40,109 bases of DNA, taken from contig JASHOL010000312.1 in assembly GCA_030041135.1 (NCBI GenBank), positions 1 to 40,109 of the forward strand, in the 5' to 3' direction. Position numbers and translations under genes: made by a program. Of this stretch, positions 17,538 through 24,717 are shown piece by piece (position 1 is the first letter of the stretch; each line of letters begins with the position of its first letter). Under the pieces are notes generated by a model, which saw only the letters and a program-made list of their open reading frames with translations, had not been told where the DNA came from and did no database searches. This DNA is from Streptosporangiaceae bacterium (GTDB lineage Bacteria; Actinomycetota; Actinomycetes; Streptosporangiales; Streptosporangiaceae).

Positions 17538-18926
17538 CTAGGCGCCGGCTTGACGCTGCGCGGGCAGTAGCACACCTGGGTTGAGCAGGCCCAGTGGATC
17601 GAAGGCCGTCTTGACCGACCGCATGACGTCGATCTCGGCCCGGCTCCTGGATAGCCCGAGCCACCGTGTCTTAGCACGCCCCACGCCATGCTCGGAGCTG
17701 ATCGAGCCGCCCAGGCTCGCTACCAGCGACAAGACCGCGGCCGTGACTGTCTCGGAGTCGTCGCCTGCTCGCAGGACGTTGACGTGCAGGTTCGCTTCCG
17801 CCAGATGACCGAAGATCACCAGGAGTGCGGCCGGCGCCGCGTCGGCGACTGCGCCCGGCAGCTGGTCGACCAGCTCGGCCAGCCGGGCCATGGGCACCGA
17901 CACGTCCAGCTTCACCGGAACGCCGAGCGCGCTGATGGTCTCCGTGTGGCCTTCCCGCAGCGCCCACAGCTGGGCCCGGTCAGGCGCGGACGTCGCTACC
18001 GTGGCGTCGAGCACCTGCGGGCAGGCCTGCAGCGCCGCGAGCAACTCGTCCAGCGGATCGCTCTGGCCCGCGGCCTCCACCAGCACGTACGCCTGGCCAG
18101 TTCCCTCGAGCGGGGGCCGCAGGCCGAGGTGGCGGGCCACGAGCGCGACTCCGGCCGCGAAGCACAACTCGGCCGCGCACAGGCTCGGCAGCTGCGTCTG
18201 CAGCGCCGCGAGCAAGTCAACGGCTTCAGCCGTGCCGGCAACTGCGATGAAGGCGACTGCCCGCCGGCGTTCGGCCGGTACCAGCCGCAGCCTGAGCCGG
18301 GTCAGGACGGCGAGCGTGCCTTCGGAGCCTGCCAGCAGGTGCCCGATGTCATATCCGGTGCTGTCCTTGGCCAGGCCAGCAAGCCGGGACAGTATGCGCC
18401 CGTCGGCGAGGACCGCTTCGACGCCGGCGACCTGCTCGCGCATGCTGCCGTGCCTGAGAACACGGATGCCGCCGGCGTTGGTGGCGACCATGCCGCCGAC
18501 GGTGGCCGAGTCACGGGCCGCGAGGTCGACGCCGAAATCCAGGCCCGCCGCGCGGGCGCAGGCAGCGAGGACCGCCAGTGTCACGCCGGCGCCCGCAGTG
18601 ACCTGCCGGGCGGCAACGCAGACATCGCTCAGCTCCGCCAGGCGGGTGGTGACCAGCACGACCGGCGGATTAGCGCCCTGCTCCGCTGGCGGGACGCTGC
18701 CGCCCACCAGGCCCGTATTGCCGCCTTGCACGACCACGGGGACACGCGCGCCTGAGCACTCCTGTAGCACCCGCGCTACCTCGGCTGTCGTCGCCGGTCG
18801 CACTACGGCCCGCGACTCGCCGCTAAAACGGCCCGTCCAGTCCGTCTCGTACGAGGAGCGCAAGTCCGGATCGATGAGGACGTGCTCAGGGCCGACGGCC
18901 GAGCGGAGCGCGGCCTCGAACGTCAA
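17538..18926 (-). CDS. FAD-linked dehydrogenase, probable D-2-hydroxyglutarate dehydrogenase
   Basis: A 462-residue flavoprotein of the FAD_binding_4 plus FAD-oxidase_C type (D-2-hydroxyacid dehydrogenases). The FAD pyrophosphate loop is at residues 63-79 (VPVVVQGGNTGLVGGSV), with DSATVGGMVATNAGG at 139-153 and GSEGTLAVLTRL at 200-211. The C-terminal domain shows R324, K339 in KLDVSVP, the metal ligands H374 and H381 (GHLAEANLHVNV), and EHG at 412-414. These match the residues that bind the hydroxyacid and Zn in D-2-hydroxyglutarate dehydrogenases. The ATG overlaps the serA stop by 4 nt, which fits a D-2-hydroxyglutarate role: SerA of this class makes that compound. D-lactate or glycolate are the alternatives. 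Confidence 0.85.
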   Translation of the reverse strand: MTFEAALRSAVGPEHVLIDPDLRSSYETDWTGRFSGESRAVVRPATTAEVARVLQECSGARVPVVVQGGNTGLVGGSVPPAEQGANPPVVLVTTRLAELSDVCVAARQVTAGAGVTLAVLAACARAAGLDFGVDLAARDSATVGGMVATNAGGIRVLRHGSMREQVAGVEAVLADGRILSRLAGLAKDSTGYDIGHLLAGSEGTLAVLTRLRLRLVPAERRRAVAFIAVAGTAEAVDLLAALQTQLPSLCAAELCFAAGVALVARHLGLRPPLEGTGQAYVLVEAAGQSDPLDELLAALQACPQVLDATVATSAPDRAQLWALREGHTETISALGVPVKLDVSVPMARLAELVDQLPGAVADAAPAALLVIFGHLAEANLHVNVLRAGDDSETVTAAVLSLVASLGGSISSEHGVGRAKTRWLGLSRSRAEIDVMRSVKTAFDPLGLLNPGVLLPAQRQAGA

Positions 18927-20119
18927 GACAAGACCCGAAGCCGGACCGTCTGGCTCATCGCTTGCAGCTGCCCGACGACCTCGTCCGGGTAGTCGATGCC
19001 GATGTCGGTCAGTGCGTAGCCGAGGTCGCCGCGCGTGCTCAGCAGCTGGGCCTCGACATTGACGCCGTGCTCCGCGAGCACTGAGTTGACTTCCGCCATG
19101 ACGCCAGGCACGTTGCTGTGAATGTGGGCCAGGCGGTGCGAGCCCGCGGTCGGCGGCAGCGCCAGCTGCGGCAGGTTCACCGACAATGAGCTGGCGCCGT
19201 CGGCGACGAAGTCGGCGAGCTTGGCGCCGACGAAACCGCCGATGTCGGCCTGTGCCTCCTCAGTCGAGCCGCCAATGTGCGGTGTCAGGATCACGTTCGC
19301 CAGCCCGCGCAGCACCGACACGAACGGTTCGCCCGCCGACCGGGGTTCCTCAAGGAAGACATCGACCGCGGCGCCGCTCAGGTGCCCGGACTGCAGATAA
19401 GCGCGCAGCGCATCATGATCGATCACGAAACCGCGGCACAGGTTCAGGAACAGGGCGCCAGGCCGCATCTTGCTGAATTCCTTCTCGCCGAACAGCGAGC
19501 TGTTCGCGGGACGGCCGTCCACGTGCAGGCTTACGACATCGGACACCTCGAGAAGCTCGTCGAGGCTGACGCACCGCCTGGCGTTCCCGAGGGCAAGCTT
19601 GTCGGCAGTGTCGTAGAACACGACCCGCATGCCGAATGCCTCCGCGACGACCGACAGCTGCGCGCCGATGTTGCCATACCCGACGATTCCGAGCGTGCGG
19701 CCGCGGACCTCGTGAGCACCGGATGCCGACTTATCCCACACCCCCGCGTGCATGGCCTTGTCCTTCTCGGCGAGCCTGCGGGTCAGCGCGATGATCTCGG
19801 CCAGCGTTAGCTCGACCACGCTGCGCGTATTCGAGTACGGCGCATTGAACACGGCGATTCCGAGGGTCGAGGCTGCTGCCAGGTCGATTTGGTCAGTGCC
19901 GATGCAGAATGCCCCGACCGCCAGGAGGTCGGGGGCCTGCGCCAGCACGTTCGCGGTGACCTGGGTCTTGGACCGGATGCCAAGCAGCTCGACGCCGGGC
20001 AGCGCAGCGACCAGCTCAGCCTCCCCAAGAGAGGATCGTTGCTTGACGACCTCCAGTCCTGCGTCCTCCAGCAGCCGGACAGCCTCAGGATGAATGTTCT
20101 CCAGCAGCAGCGCCTTCAC
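18923..20119 (-). CDS. serA: D-3-phosphoglycerate dehydrogenase, E. coli type
   Basis: Oxidises 3-phosphoglycerate to 3-phosphohydroxypyruvate, the first step of serine synthesis. The 398 residues include the substrate domain (FCIGTDQIDL, NAPYSNTRSV), the NAD-binding motif GIVGYGNIG (144-152), the catalytic set R229 (NLCRGFVID), E258 (DVFLEEP) and H281 (TPHIGGST), and a C-terminal ACT domain from about 327 (RLAHIHSNVPGVM) for serine feedback. Length and motifs follow the short E. coli form. The long form of about 530 residues, with an extra ASB domain, is usual in actinobacteria, so this may be a second copy. The GTG has no Shine-Dalgarno. A TAGCCT hexamer ends 6 nt before it, so the mRNA may be leaderless. 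Confidence 0.92.
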   Translation of the reverse strand: MKALLLENIHPEAVRLLEDAGLEVVKQRSSLGEAELVAALPGVELLGIRSKTQVTANVLAQAPDLLAVGAFCIGTDQIDLAAASTLGIAVFNAPYSNTRSVVELTLAEIIALTRRLAEKDKAMHAGVWDKSASGAHEVRGRTLGIVGYGNIGAQLSVVAEAFGMRVVFYDTADKLALGNARRCVSLDELLEVSDVVSLHVDGRPANSSLFGEKEFSKMRPGALFLNLCRGFVIDHDALRAYLQSGHLSGAAVDVFLEEPRSAGEPFVSVLRGLANVILTPHIGGSTEEAQADIGGFVGAKLADFVADGASSLSVNLPQLALPPTAGSHRLAHIHSNVPGVMAEVNSVLAEHGVNVEAQLLSTRGDLGYALTDIGIDYPDEVVGQLQAMSQTVRLRVLS

Positions 20120-20141
20120 CGCACCAGGCTAACCGGTGCGG
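20119..20141 (-). promoter_or_regulatory. serA -10 box inside a 7-bp hairpin at the start codon
   Basis: On the minus strand TAGCCT (20126-20131) stands 6 nt before the serA GTG, the usual distance for a leaderless transcript. The hexamer lies in the loop of a perfect 7-bp inverted repeat, CCGCACC (20119-20125) with GGTGCGG (20135-20141), and one arm touches the first base of the start codon. This could be an operator over the promoter. Confidence 0.4.
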
Positions 20142-20186
20142 CATTTGCCCAGGCCAGGCACTCCGGCGTGGCCAGCTGCGCCCTGG

Positions 20187-20657
20187 CTATGAGTGAATGC
20201 TGCGCAGCGCGGTGACGGGCCCGGCCAGGGCAGGGTCGGCGGCGGCCAGGTCCAGGGCGGCAGCGAGCTGGGCGCGGTATGCCGGCGCTGCGGCCTGGTG
20301 CTGGGCGCGGCCGGACTCGGTGATGAAGGCGTAGACGCCGCGCCGGTCGTCGTCGCATACGCACCGCTCGGTCAGCCCGGCCTGCTCGAGCCGGTCGGCC
20401 AGGCGGCTGGCCGAGCTCTCGTTGAGGCCGAGCGCGCCGGCGAGCTCGGAGATCCGCATCCCGCCGTGCTCGGCGCCAGCCAGCGTACCGAGTGCCCGGT
20501 AGTCGGACAGGCCGAGCCCGTGCCGCTGCAGTGCCTTGGCGAGCTGCTGCTCGACCCGGCTGTGCAGCGTGGCGAGCGCCTCCCAGGCCAGCTCGTCGGC
20601 ACCGGGTGCCGTGCCTTCCACTGCCCCTCCCTCTGCCGCTGGCGTTGACAAGAGCAT
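20187..20657 (-). CDS. MarR family transcriptional regulator
   Basis: A winged-helix regulator of 156 residues when started at the ATG at 20657. The central HTH reads LSDYRALGTLAGAEHGGMRISELAGALGL, followed by the recognition helix NESSASRLADRLEQ. The wing has RCVCDDDRRGVYAFITESG, a normal MarR DR-G wing apart from the two cysteines ahead of the acidic run. Those cysteines could be redox-sensing, but this is speculation. A GTG at 20621 with GAGGGAGGGG just upstream is an alternative start and would leave a more usual intergenic gap. The gene is divergent from the reductase gene, with a palindrome between them, a layout typical of MarR autoregulation and control of the neighbour. Confidence 0.87.
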   Translation of the reverse strand: MLLSTPAAEGGAVEGTAPGADELAWEALATLHSRVEQQLAKALQRHGLGLSDYRALGTLAGAEHGGMRISELAGALGLNESSASRLADRLEQAGLTERCVCDDDRRGVYAFITESGRAQHQAAAPAYRAQLAAALDLAAADPALAGPVTALRSIHS

Positions 20658-20666
20658 ATCTCTGCC

Positions 20667-20691
20667 TGTACACACAAATAATGCGTGTACA
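20667..20691. promoter_or_regulatory. Putative MarR operator, 7-bp arms
   Basis: TGTACAC (20667-20673) and GTGTACA (20685-20691) are perfect inverted arms with an 11-nt AT-rich spacer. The site lies between the divergent MarR and reductase starts and overlaps the reductase ATG at 20681. A consensus -35 box, TTGACA (20645-20650), sits 16 bp upstream of the left arm, so a bound repressor would cover the -10 position. This is a strong candidate operator. Confidence 0.6.
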
Positions 20692-21277
20692 TACAGATAA
20701 TGAGCTCGCGCCACAGCCCGCGCTCCGCAGCTTCCTGTTCGTGGCGGGCAGCAGCCGGCCCGGCGGCAACACCGAGGCGCTCGCGCGGCTGGCCGCGGCC
20801 GAACTTCCGCCCGGCATCCCGCGACGCTGGTTGTGCCTGCGCGACCTGGACCTGCCGCCTTTCCGCGACATCGGGCACCGAGGCGACCCGGTCGGCGAGC
20901 CGGCCGGGGTGGAGCGGATGCTGCTGGAAGCGACGCTCGCCGCGACTGACCTGGTGCTGGTCACCCCGCTGTACTGGTACAGCATGAGCTGGCCGGTCAA
21001 GCTGTACCTGGACCACTGGGCGACCTGGGAGCGGGTGCCCGGAGTGGCGTTCAAGGAGCGCATGCGCGGCAAGACGCTCTGGGCCGTCAGCGTGATGGCC
21101 GATGAGGACCTGCGGGTCGCCGACCCGCTGCTCAAGGTGCTCGAGATGTCGGCGGGCTACCTCGGCGCCAGGTTCGCCGGCGCGCTCCTTGGCACCGGCA
21201 GCTGGCCGGGCGACGTCCTGCACGACGCAGGCGCGGTGGCGCGGGCGCGGCAGTACTTCGCGCAGGGTCACTGGTGA
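20681..21277 (+). CDS. NAD(P)H-dependent flavodoxin-fold oxidoreductase
   Basis: A 198-residue protein of the NADPH-dependent FMN reductase / flavodoxin family. The FMN phosphate loop is FLFVAGSSRPGGNTEALAR near the N-terminus. LVLVTPLYWYSMSWPVKLYLD is the second FMN-contacting motif (the usual P-Y/W-x-S-P-KxxxD type, here with S-W-P), and GKTLWAVSV follows. The ATG at 20681 lies inside the MarR palindrome with no Shine-Dalgarno. Using TTGACA at 20645, transcription would begin near this ATG, consistent with a leaderless message; a GTG at 20687 is the alternative. Such MarR-controlled reductases often answer to quinones or electrophiles, but the inducer here is unknown. Confidence 0.87.
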   Translation: MRVHTDNELAPQPALRSFLFVAGSSRPGGNTEALARLAAAELPPGIPRRWLCLRDLDLPPFRDIGHRGDPVGEPAGVERMLLEATLAATDLVLVTPLYWYSMSWPVKLYLDHWATWERVPGVAFKERMRGKTLWAVSVMADEDLRVADPLLKVLEMSAGYLGARFAGALLGTGSWPGDVLHDAGAVARARQYFAQGHW

Positions 21278-21332
21278 CCGGCGGCGCGTGGTCGCATCGA
21301 GGCCGAGTCAGGGCCAAGTCGACGAAATAGCG

Positions 21333-21857
21333 TCAAGCCCCGGCGAGGGACCGCCGTTCGTTGATCACGCGGACCAGCTCCTCAGGCTGCATGGGCAGGA
21401 TGGTGGCATTAATGAAAACGTGGCCGCCCCACCGCCTCGCGTTCCACCGCATCAGCTTTCGCCGCCAGGCCGGCTGCCGCGTGAGTACGCGGCTCGTATC
21501 TCGCAGCTGGACCGCCACAAAGCGCGGGTTGGCTCGCACGTCCTCGATCTCGGCCCAGGCAATGAAGCCCGCAGGGAACGCTGATGAGTTGTCAGTCAGT
21601 CCGTCCCGGCTGAGCACCAGCGCGGGCCCGCGCGCCGCCAGGAGGCGGTAGAGCATGAACGCGGTGCATAGCCCGAAGAACCCGGCGGCCAGGATGCCCA
21701 CGACGAACAGCGTGACCTCCTCAAAGCCACCCTTCGTCGTGCCGTAGTACAGGAAAGCCCCTCCAAGCACGGTGAAGCCCGCTCCGACCGCAAACAATGT
21801 CCGTAGCTGCTGCTGGTCGGCAGGAATAACCATGTCCTCGGTATTCGGCACGCTCAT
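21333..21857 (-). CDS. Small membrane protein with PH-like domain (STM3941-like)
   Basis: A 174-residue protein. Two hydrophobic helices lie at about residues 20-39 and 48-73. A soluble C-terminal domain follows, with LVLSRDGLTDNSSAFPAGFI and then AWAEIEDVR, a strand pattern seen in bacterial PH-like and STM3941-family proteins. RQPAWRRKLMRWNARRWGGHVFIN is a basic segment, followed by ILPMQPEELVRVINERR, a typical closing helix. The function of these proteins is not known. AGGA lies 8 nt before the ATG. The gene converges on the reductase gene (55-nt gap) and is divergent from the Imm5-like gene. There is no operon partner. Confidence 0.65.
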   Translation of the reverse strand: MSVPNTEDMVIPADQQQLRTLFAVGAGFTVLGGAFLYYGTTKGGFEEVTLFVVGILAAGFFGLCTAFMLYRLLAARGPALVLSRDGLTDNSSAFPAGFIAWAEIEDVRANPRFVAVQLRDTSRVLTRQPAWRRKLMRWNARRWGGHVFINATILPMQPEELVRVINERRSLAGA

Positions 21858-22033
21858 GACTCGGTCCTAATTGCGGCCTGCTGGCATGAGAGTAACGGCC
21901 GCGGGTGTTAGCCGGAAGCCGGCCGTGGTGCGTGCGCCGCTGGCGGCGGCGGGCCGTTTCTGCCCCGGGATCGCCAGGTCCGCGACAAGACGACGGGAAG
22001 GCAGGCGAACGTGGCTGACCTGCTCTAGGCACC

Positions 22034-22050
22034 TGCCAGTACGACTGGCA
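22034..22050. promoter_or_regulatory. 17-bp dyad just upstream of the Imm5-like gene
   Basis: TGCCAGT (22034-22040) and ACTGGCA (22044-22050) are perfect arms around ACG. The dyad ends 10 nt before the ATG at 22061, where a ribosome-binding site would normally be, and no Shine-Dalgarno is present. It may be a repressor operator or a short RNA hairpin controlling translation. Confidence 0.5.
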
Positions 22051-22060
22051 CGCTGATTGC

Positions 22061-22570
22061 ATGATCCTCCCCGAGGTCCGCGACCCTCGCCTGGTCACGA
22101 TCCGCAGGGGCGGGATGCTCACTGATACGGATCACCAGCTCCTGGCGCTGTGGGCTGCGCGGTGCGCGGAGCACGTACTGCATTTCTTCGAGGACCGCCA
22201 GCCATCGGATACTCGGCCGCGGGACGCGATCGAGGCGACGCGAGCGTGGGCTCGCGGAGATATGAAGATGATGGGCGCTCGGGCTTGTGGTGGACGCGCG
22301 ATGGGTGCGGCCCAACCTCTCGAGGGGACCGCGCGCTATGCCGCCTATGCCGCCGGTCAGGCAGCTTGTGTGGGCCACGTGCCCGAGCATGATCTCGGCG
22401 CTGCCGCCTACGCGATCAAGGCCGCGCGAGCAGCGCACCCACGCAACCCCAGCGCCGGACGGGTCGAACGTGACTGGCAGCGCGATCGACTCGACGGGCG
22501 GATTCGGGCACTTGTGCTCGCTGATCAAGCCCGGCGCAACGCAATCTGCTGGTCCGTCTTCGAGGACTGA
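22061..22570 (+). CDS. Imm5-like putative immunity protein
   Basis: A 169-residue, probably all-helical protein. LALWAARCAEHVLHFFE (residues 28-44), RPRDAIEATRAWARGD (53-68), and ARYAAYAAGQAACVGHV followed by PEHDLGAAAYAIKAARAA (91-125) match the pattern of Imm5-type proteins. That family is predicted to be immunity proteins of polymorphic toxin systems and is often annotated only as putative immunity protein. Here it is an orphan: no toxin, secretion or WXG100 gene is nearby. The fold also occurs in stand-alone actinobacterial proteins, so an immunity role is uncertain. The start lies after a dyad with no Shine-Dalgarno. Confidence 0.65.
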   Translation: MILPEVRDPRLVTIRRGGMLTDTDHQLLALWAARCAEHVLHFFEDRQPSDTRPRDAIEATRAWARGDMKMMGARACGGRAMGAAQPLEGTARYAAYAAGQAACVGHVPEHDLGAAAYAIKAARAAHPRNPSAGRVERDWQRDRLDGRIRALVLADQARRNAICWSVFED

Positions 22571-22619
22571 CGAGAACGCGCGCTCTTGCCGTTGCTCGCG
22601 CTCACGGGCGTCGGCGCGC

Positions 22620-22647
22620 GTCCGAGTTGCTCCAGGGCCACTCGGAC
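22620..22647. terminator. Hairpin between convergent genes
   Basis: GTCCGAGT (22620-22627) pairs perfectly with ACTCGGAC (22640-22647) around a 12-nt loop. It lies in the 80-nt gap between the tail-to-tail Imm5-like and KdpD-like genes. It has no T-run, as is usual for actinobacterial hairpin terminators, and could work in both directions. Confidence 0.5.
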
Positions 22648-22650
22648 CCG

Positions 22651-23904
22651 TCAGGCTAAGGCGTTGGCTCGCGTCCTCCTGGCTGGGCGATGCGGCCGCT
22701 GGCCATCGGCGTCGTCCGGCCGTCCGATGTTCACGACCTGGACCGGCAGATCGCCGGCCATGCGCAGGACCTGGTCGGCGATCGTCGATCCGCTCAGCAG
22801 CCGGGACAAGTGCGACCGGCGGCGGGACCCGACCACCAGCTGAGCCGCCCCGGCCTTACGGGCGGCGCGGATTAGTCCTGTCGCCGGGTCGCCGGCCTTC
22901 ACTTCGGCGAAGTCGCCGTGCAGCTCTTTGAGCAGGCGCCGGTCCACCGTCAGCCGCGCCCTGGCCGCGGGCCGGTCGATGTTGTCGAGGGGCCGGACAT
23001 GTACCCCGTGCAGCCGGGCAGCCGACAACTCGGCGAGCCGGGCGGCGTAGCGGATGAGCCACTCATCGCCAGGCGTGCCCGCGAGGCCGGTCACGATGAC
23101 TGCGACGTCGCTTTGCTGGCATTTGGGGTGCGCACCCACGAACGCCGCGGCCGGATCGGGAACCGAGTCATCGAGCCACAGCTGGGCCAGCTCCCGCAGC
23201 GCGGCCAGGTTCGCGAACCGGAAGTAATGCGACAGCGCGGCATCGGCCTGGTCGGCGGCGAACACCAGACCCTGGGCCAGCCGGCGGCGAAGTGCCGACG
23301 GTGCCAGGTCAACGAGCTGGATCTCTCCGGCCTGCACGAACGCGTCAGGCACCGGCTCGCTCGCTCGCACCCCGGTGATCCGCGAGACCAGGGCGCCCAG
23401 CGACTCGATGTTGGTGACGTTCAGGGTGGTGTACACGTCGATGCCGCTATCCAGCAGCTGGTCGACGTCCTGCCAGCGCTTCTCGTGGCGAGCGCCTGGC
23501 AGGTTCGCGTGCGCGAGCTCATCCACCAGGGCCAGGGCCGGGCGGCGGTCAAGAACCGCGGCGACGTCCAGCTCCTCAATGCTCGCGCCCCGGTAGCTGA
23601 TCGTCCCGGTGAGTTCCTCGAGACCGTCAACCTGCGCGGCGGTCGCCTCCCGCCCGTGACGCTCCCAGAAGGCCAGCACGACGTCGACGCCACAGCGCCG
23701 CTGGGCCCGGCCGTCCCGCAGCATCGCGTAGGTCTTCCCCACGCCCGGAGCGATGCCCAGGTAAGTGCATAGCTGCCCACGGACAGCAGGCCGTCCCGTG
23801 GCGTCCTCCGCACGGGCTCCCGCCTGCTTGCCGCCGCCGGGCCGGTGACCGTTACCCACCGCTACACTGCCGCGGCCCGCCTGATCATCTCGGTCTGCCT
23901 GCAC
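22651..23904 (-). CDS. KdpD-like sensor domain plus USP domain, no kinase
   Basis: A 417-residue protein equal to the cytoplasmic N-terminal part of the osmosensor KdpD. Walker A is at residues 50-58 (GIAPGVGKT), with Walker B-like LALVDELAHANLPG at 124-137 and the family block YTTLNVTNIESL. A universal stress protein domain follows at about 268-395 (VVGSRRRSHLSRLLSGSTIADQVL). It stops there: the four transmembrane helices, the histidine kinase core and the phosphoacceptor His are absent. No kdpE or kdpFABC is near. Short KdpD proteins of this kind are known in cyanobacteria and a few other groups. It may modulate a kinase encoded elsewhere or act as a nucleotide sensor. The first 40 residues are disordered. 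The GTG start follows GATAAT by 6 nt with no Shine-Dalgarno. Confidence 0.88.
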   Translation of the reverse strand: MQADRDDQAGRGSVAVGNGHRPGGGKQAGARAEDATGRPAVRGQLCTYLGIAPGVGKTYAMLRDGRAQRRCGVDVVLAFWERHGREATAAQVDGLEELTGTISYRGASIEELDVAAVLDRRPALALVDELAHANLPGARHEKRWQDVDQLLDSGIDVYTTLNVTNIESLGALVSRITGVRASEPVPDAFVQAGEIQLVDLAPSALRRRLAQGLVFAADQADAALSHYFRFANLAALRELAQLWLDDSVPDPAAAFVGAHPKCQQSDVAVIVTGLAGTPGDEWLIRYAARLAELSAARLHGVHVRPLDNIDRPAARARLTVDRRLLKELHGDFAEVKAGDPATGLIRAARKAGAAQLVVGSRRRSHLSRLLSGSTIADQVLRMAGDLPVQVVNIGRPDDADGQRPHRPARRTRANALA

Positions 23905-23910
23905 ACCATC

Positions 23911-23916
23911 ATTATC
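23911..23916 (-). promoter_or_regulatory. Candidate -10 box for a leaderless KdpD-like mRNA
   Basis: On the minus strand GATAAT is followed by six bases and then the GTG start at 23904. No ribosome-binding site is present, so transcription could begin at the start codon. Confidence 0.35.
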
Positions 23917-23951
23917 CGTCGCAGATCAGCAGATCCATGACGATCGGGAGG

Positions 23952-24557
23952 TCACGGACGCCCGTGGTGGCGGTTCCACTCCGGCGCAAGTATCGACATC
24001 ACGGTGGCGTCGACCCACTCGCCATCCCAGCGCAGCGCATCACGCAACATGCCCTCTGCCACGAACCCGATCTTGTCGTAGACGCGGCGCGCTCTCGGGT
24101 TGAAGGCATAGACCTCCAGGGAGATCCGGTGCAAGCCCAGTCGCTCGAAGCCGTAGCCGACCATTAGCCTGGTTGATTCCGTGCCGAGCCCCCGATTGCG
24201 GCCGCAGGGCCCGAGCAGGACGCGGAAGTTGCAGCTGCGGTTGGACCGGTCCAAGTCGTTGAGCACTACTTCGCCGACGCAGCGCGCGCTGGCCTTGTCG
24301 ACGACTGCCAGGTCTAGACGGTCGCTCTGCTGGTTGCGGGTCCCGTACCAGTCAAGGAACGTGGCCTCAGCTGCAGCGTCCCAGTCGGGCATTGCCGCGG
24401 TGCCGTCGCCGCTGCCCGTGAGTTTGACCGCCTCCGGGTCTTGCAGCATCTCGCGGAGCGCTTCAGCGTCACTGCCCACGATGAATGGGCGCAAGACCAC
24501 CAGCTCGCCGGTCAGCGTGGGCTTGACCGCGAAGTCCAGGGTTTGCTGATCGGCCAC
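23952..24557 (-). CDS. GNAT family N-acetyltransferase (RimJ/RimL-like)
   Basis: A 201-residue acetyl-CoA-dependent acyltransferase of the RimJ/RimL branch. LVVLRPFIVGSDAEAL opens the fold. CVGEVVLNDLDRSNRSCNFRVLL covers strands 2-4, GRNRGLGTESTRLMVGYGFE is the pyrophosphate-binding loop (R/Q-x2-G-x-G/A type), and RISLEVYAFNPRARRVYDKIGF is the conserved Asn-containing helix. EGMLRDALRWDGEWVDATVMSIL is the usual ending. The substrate may be a protein N-terminus, an aminoglycoside or a small amine; the sequence does not decide. The GTG start lacks a clear ribosome-binding site. It is divergent from the FAD oxidoreductase gene. Confidence 0.88.
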   Translation of the reverse strand: MADQQTLDFAVKPTLTGELVVLRPFIVGSDAEALREMLQDPEAVKLTGSGDGTAAMPDWDAAAEATFLDWYGTRNQQSDRLDLAVVDKASARCVGEVVLNDLDRSNRSCNFRVLLGPCGRNRGLGTESTRLMVGYGFERLGLHRISLEVYAFNPRARRVYDKIGFVAEGMLRDALRWDGEWVDATVMSILAPEWNRHHGRP

Positions 24558-24717
24558 CGTGGGATTGTTCCAGTGCGTCCGGCGGCGGCGCCAGCCGATT
24601 TCACTCCAGTCCGCAGCCTGCTCACAGCGCCGGGGGGGTAGCGACGCAACCAGTTCACCTTCTTGTCAGCGGGCCGGGATTGGATTAAGGCTGCTGGTGC
24701 GCGAAGGGAGTCTGCCG

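Noticed and set aside
22651-23904. Pseudogene call for the short KdpD-like gene
   Set aside because: The frame is intact, both nucleotide-binding motifs and the USP domain are complete, and no kinase remnant follows before the downstream hairpin.
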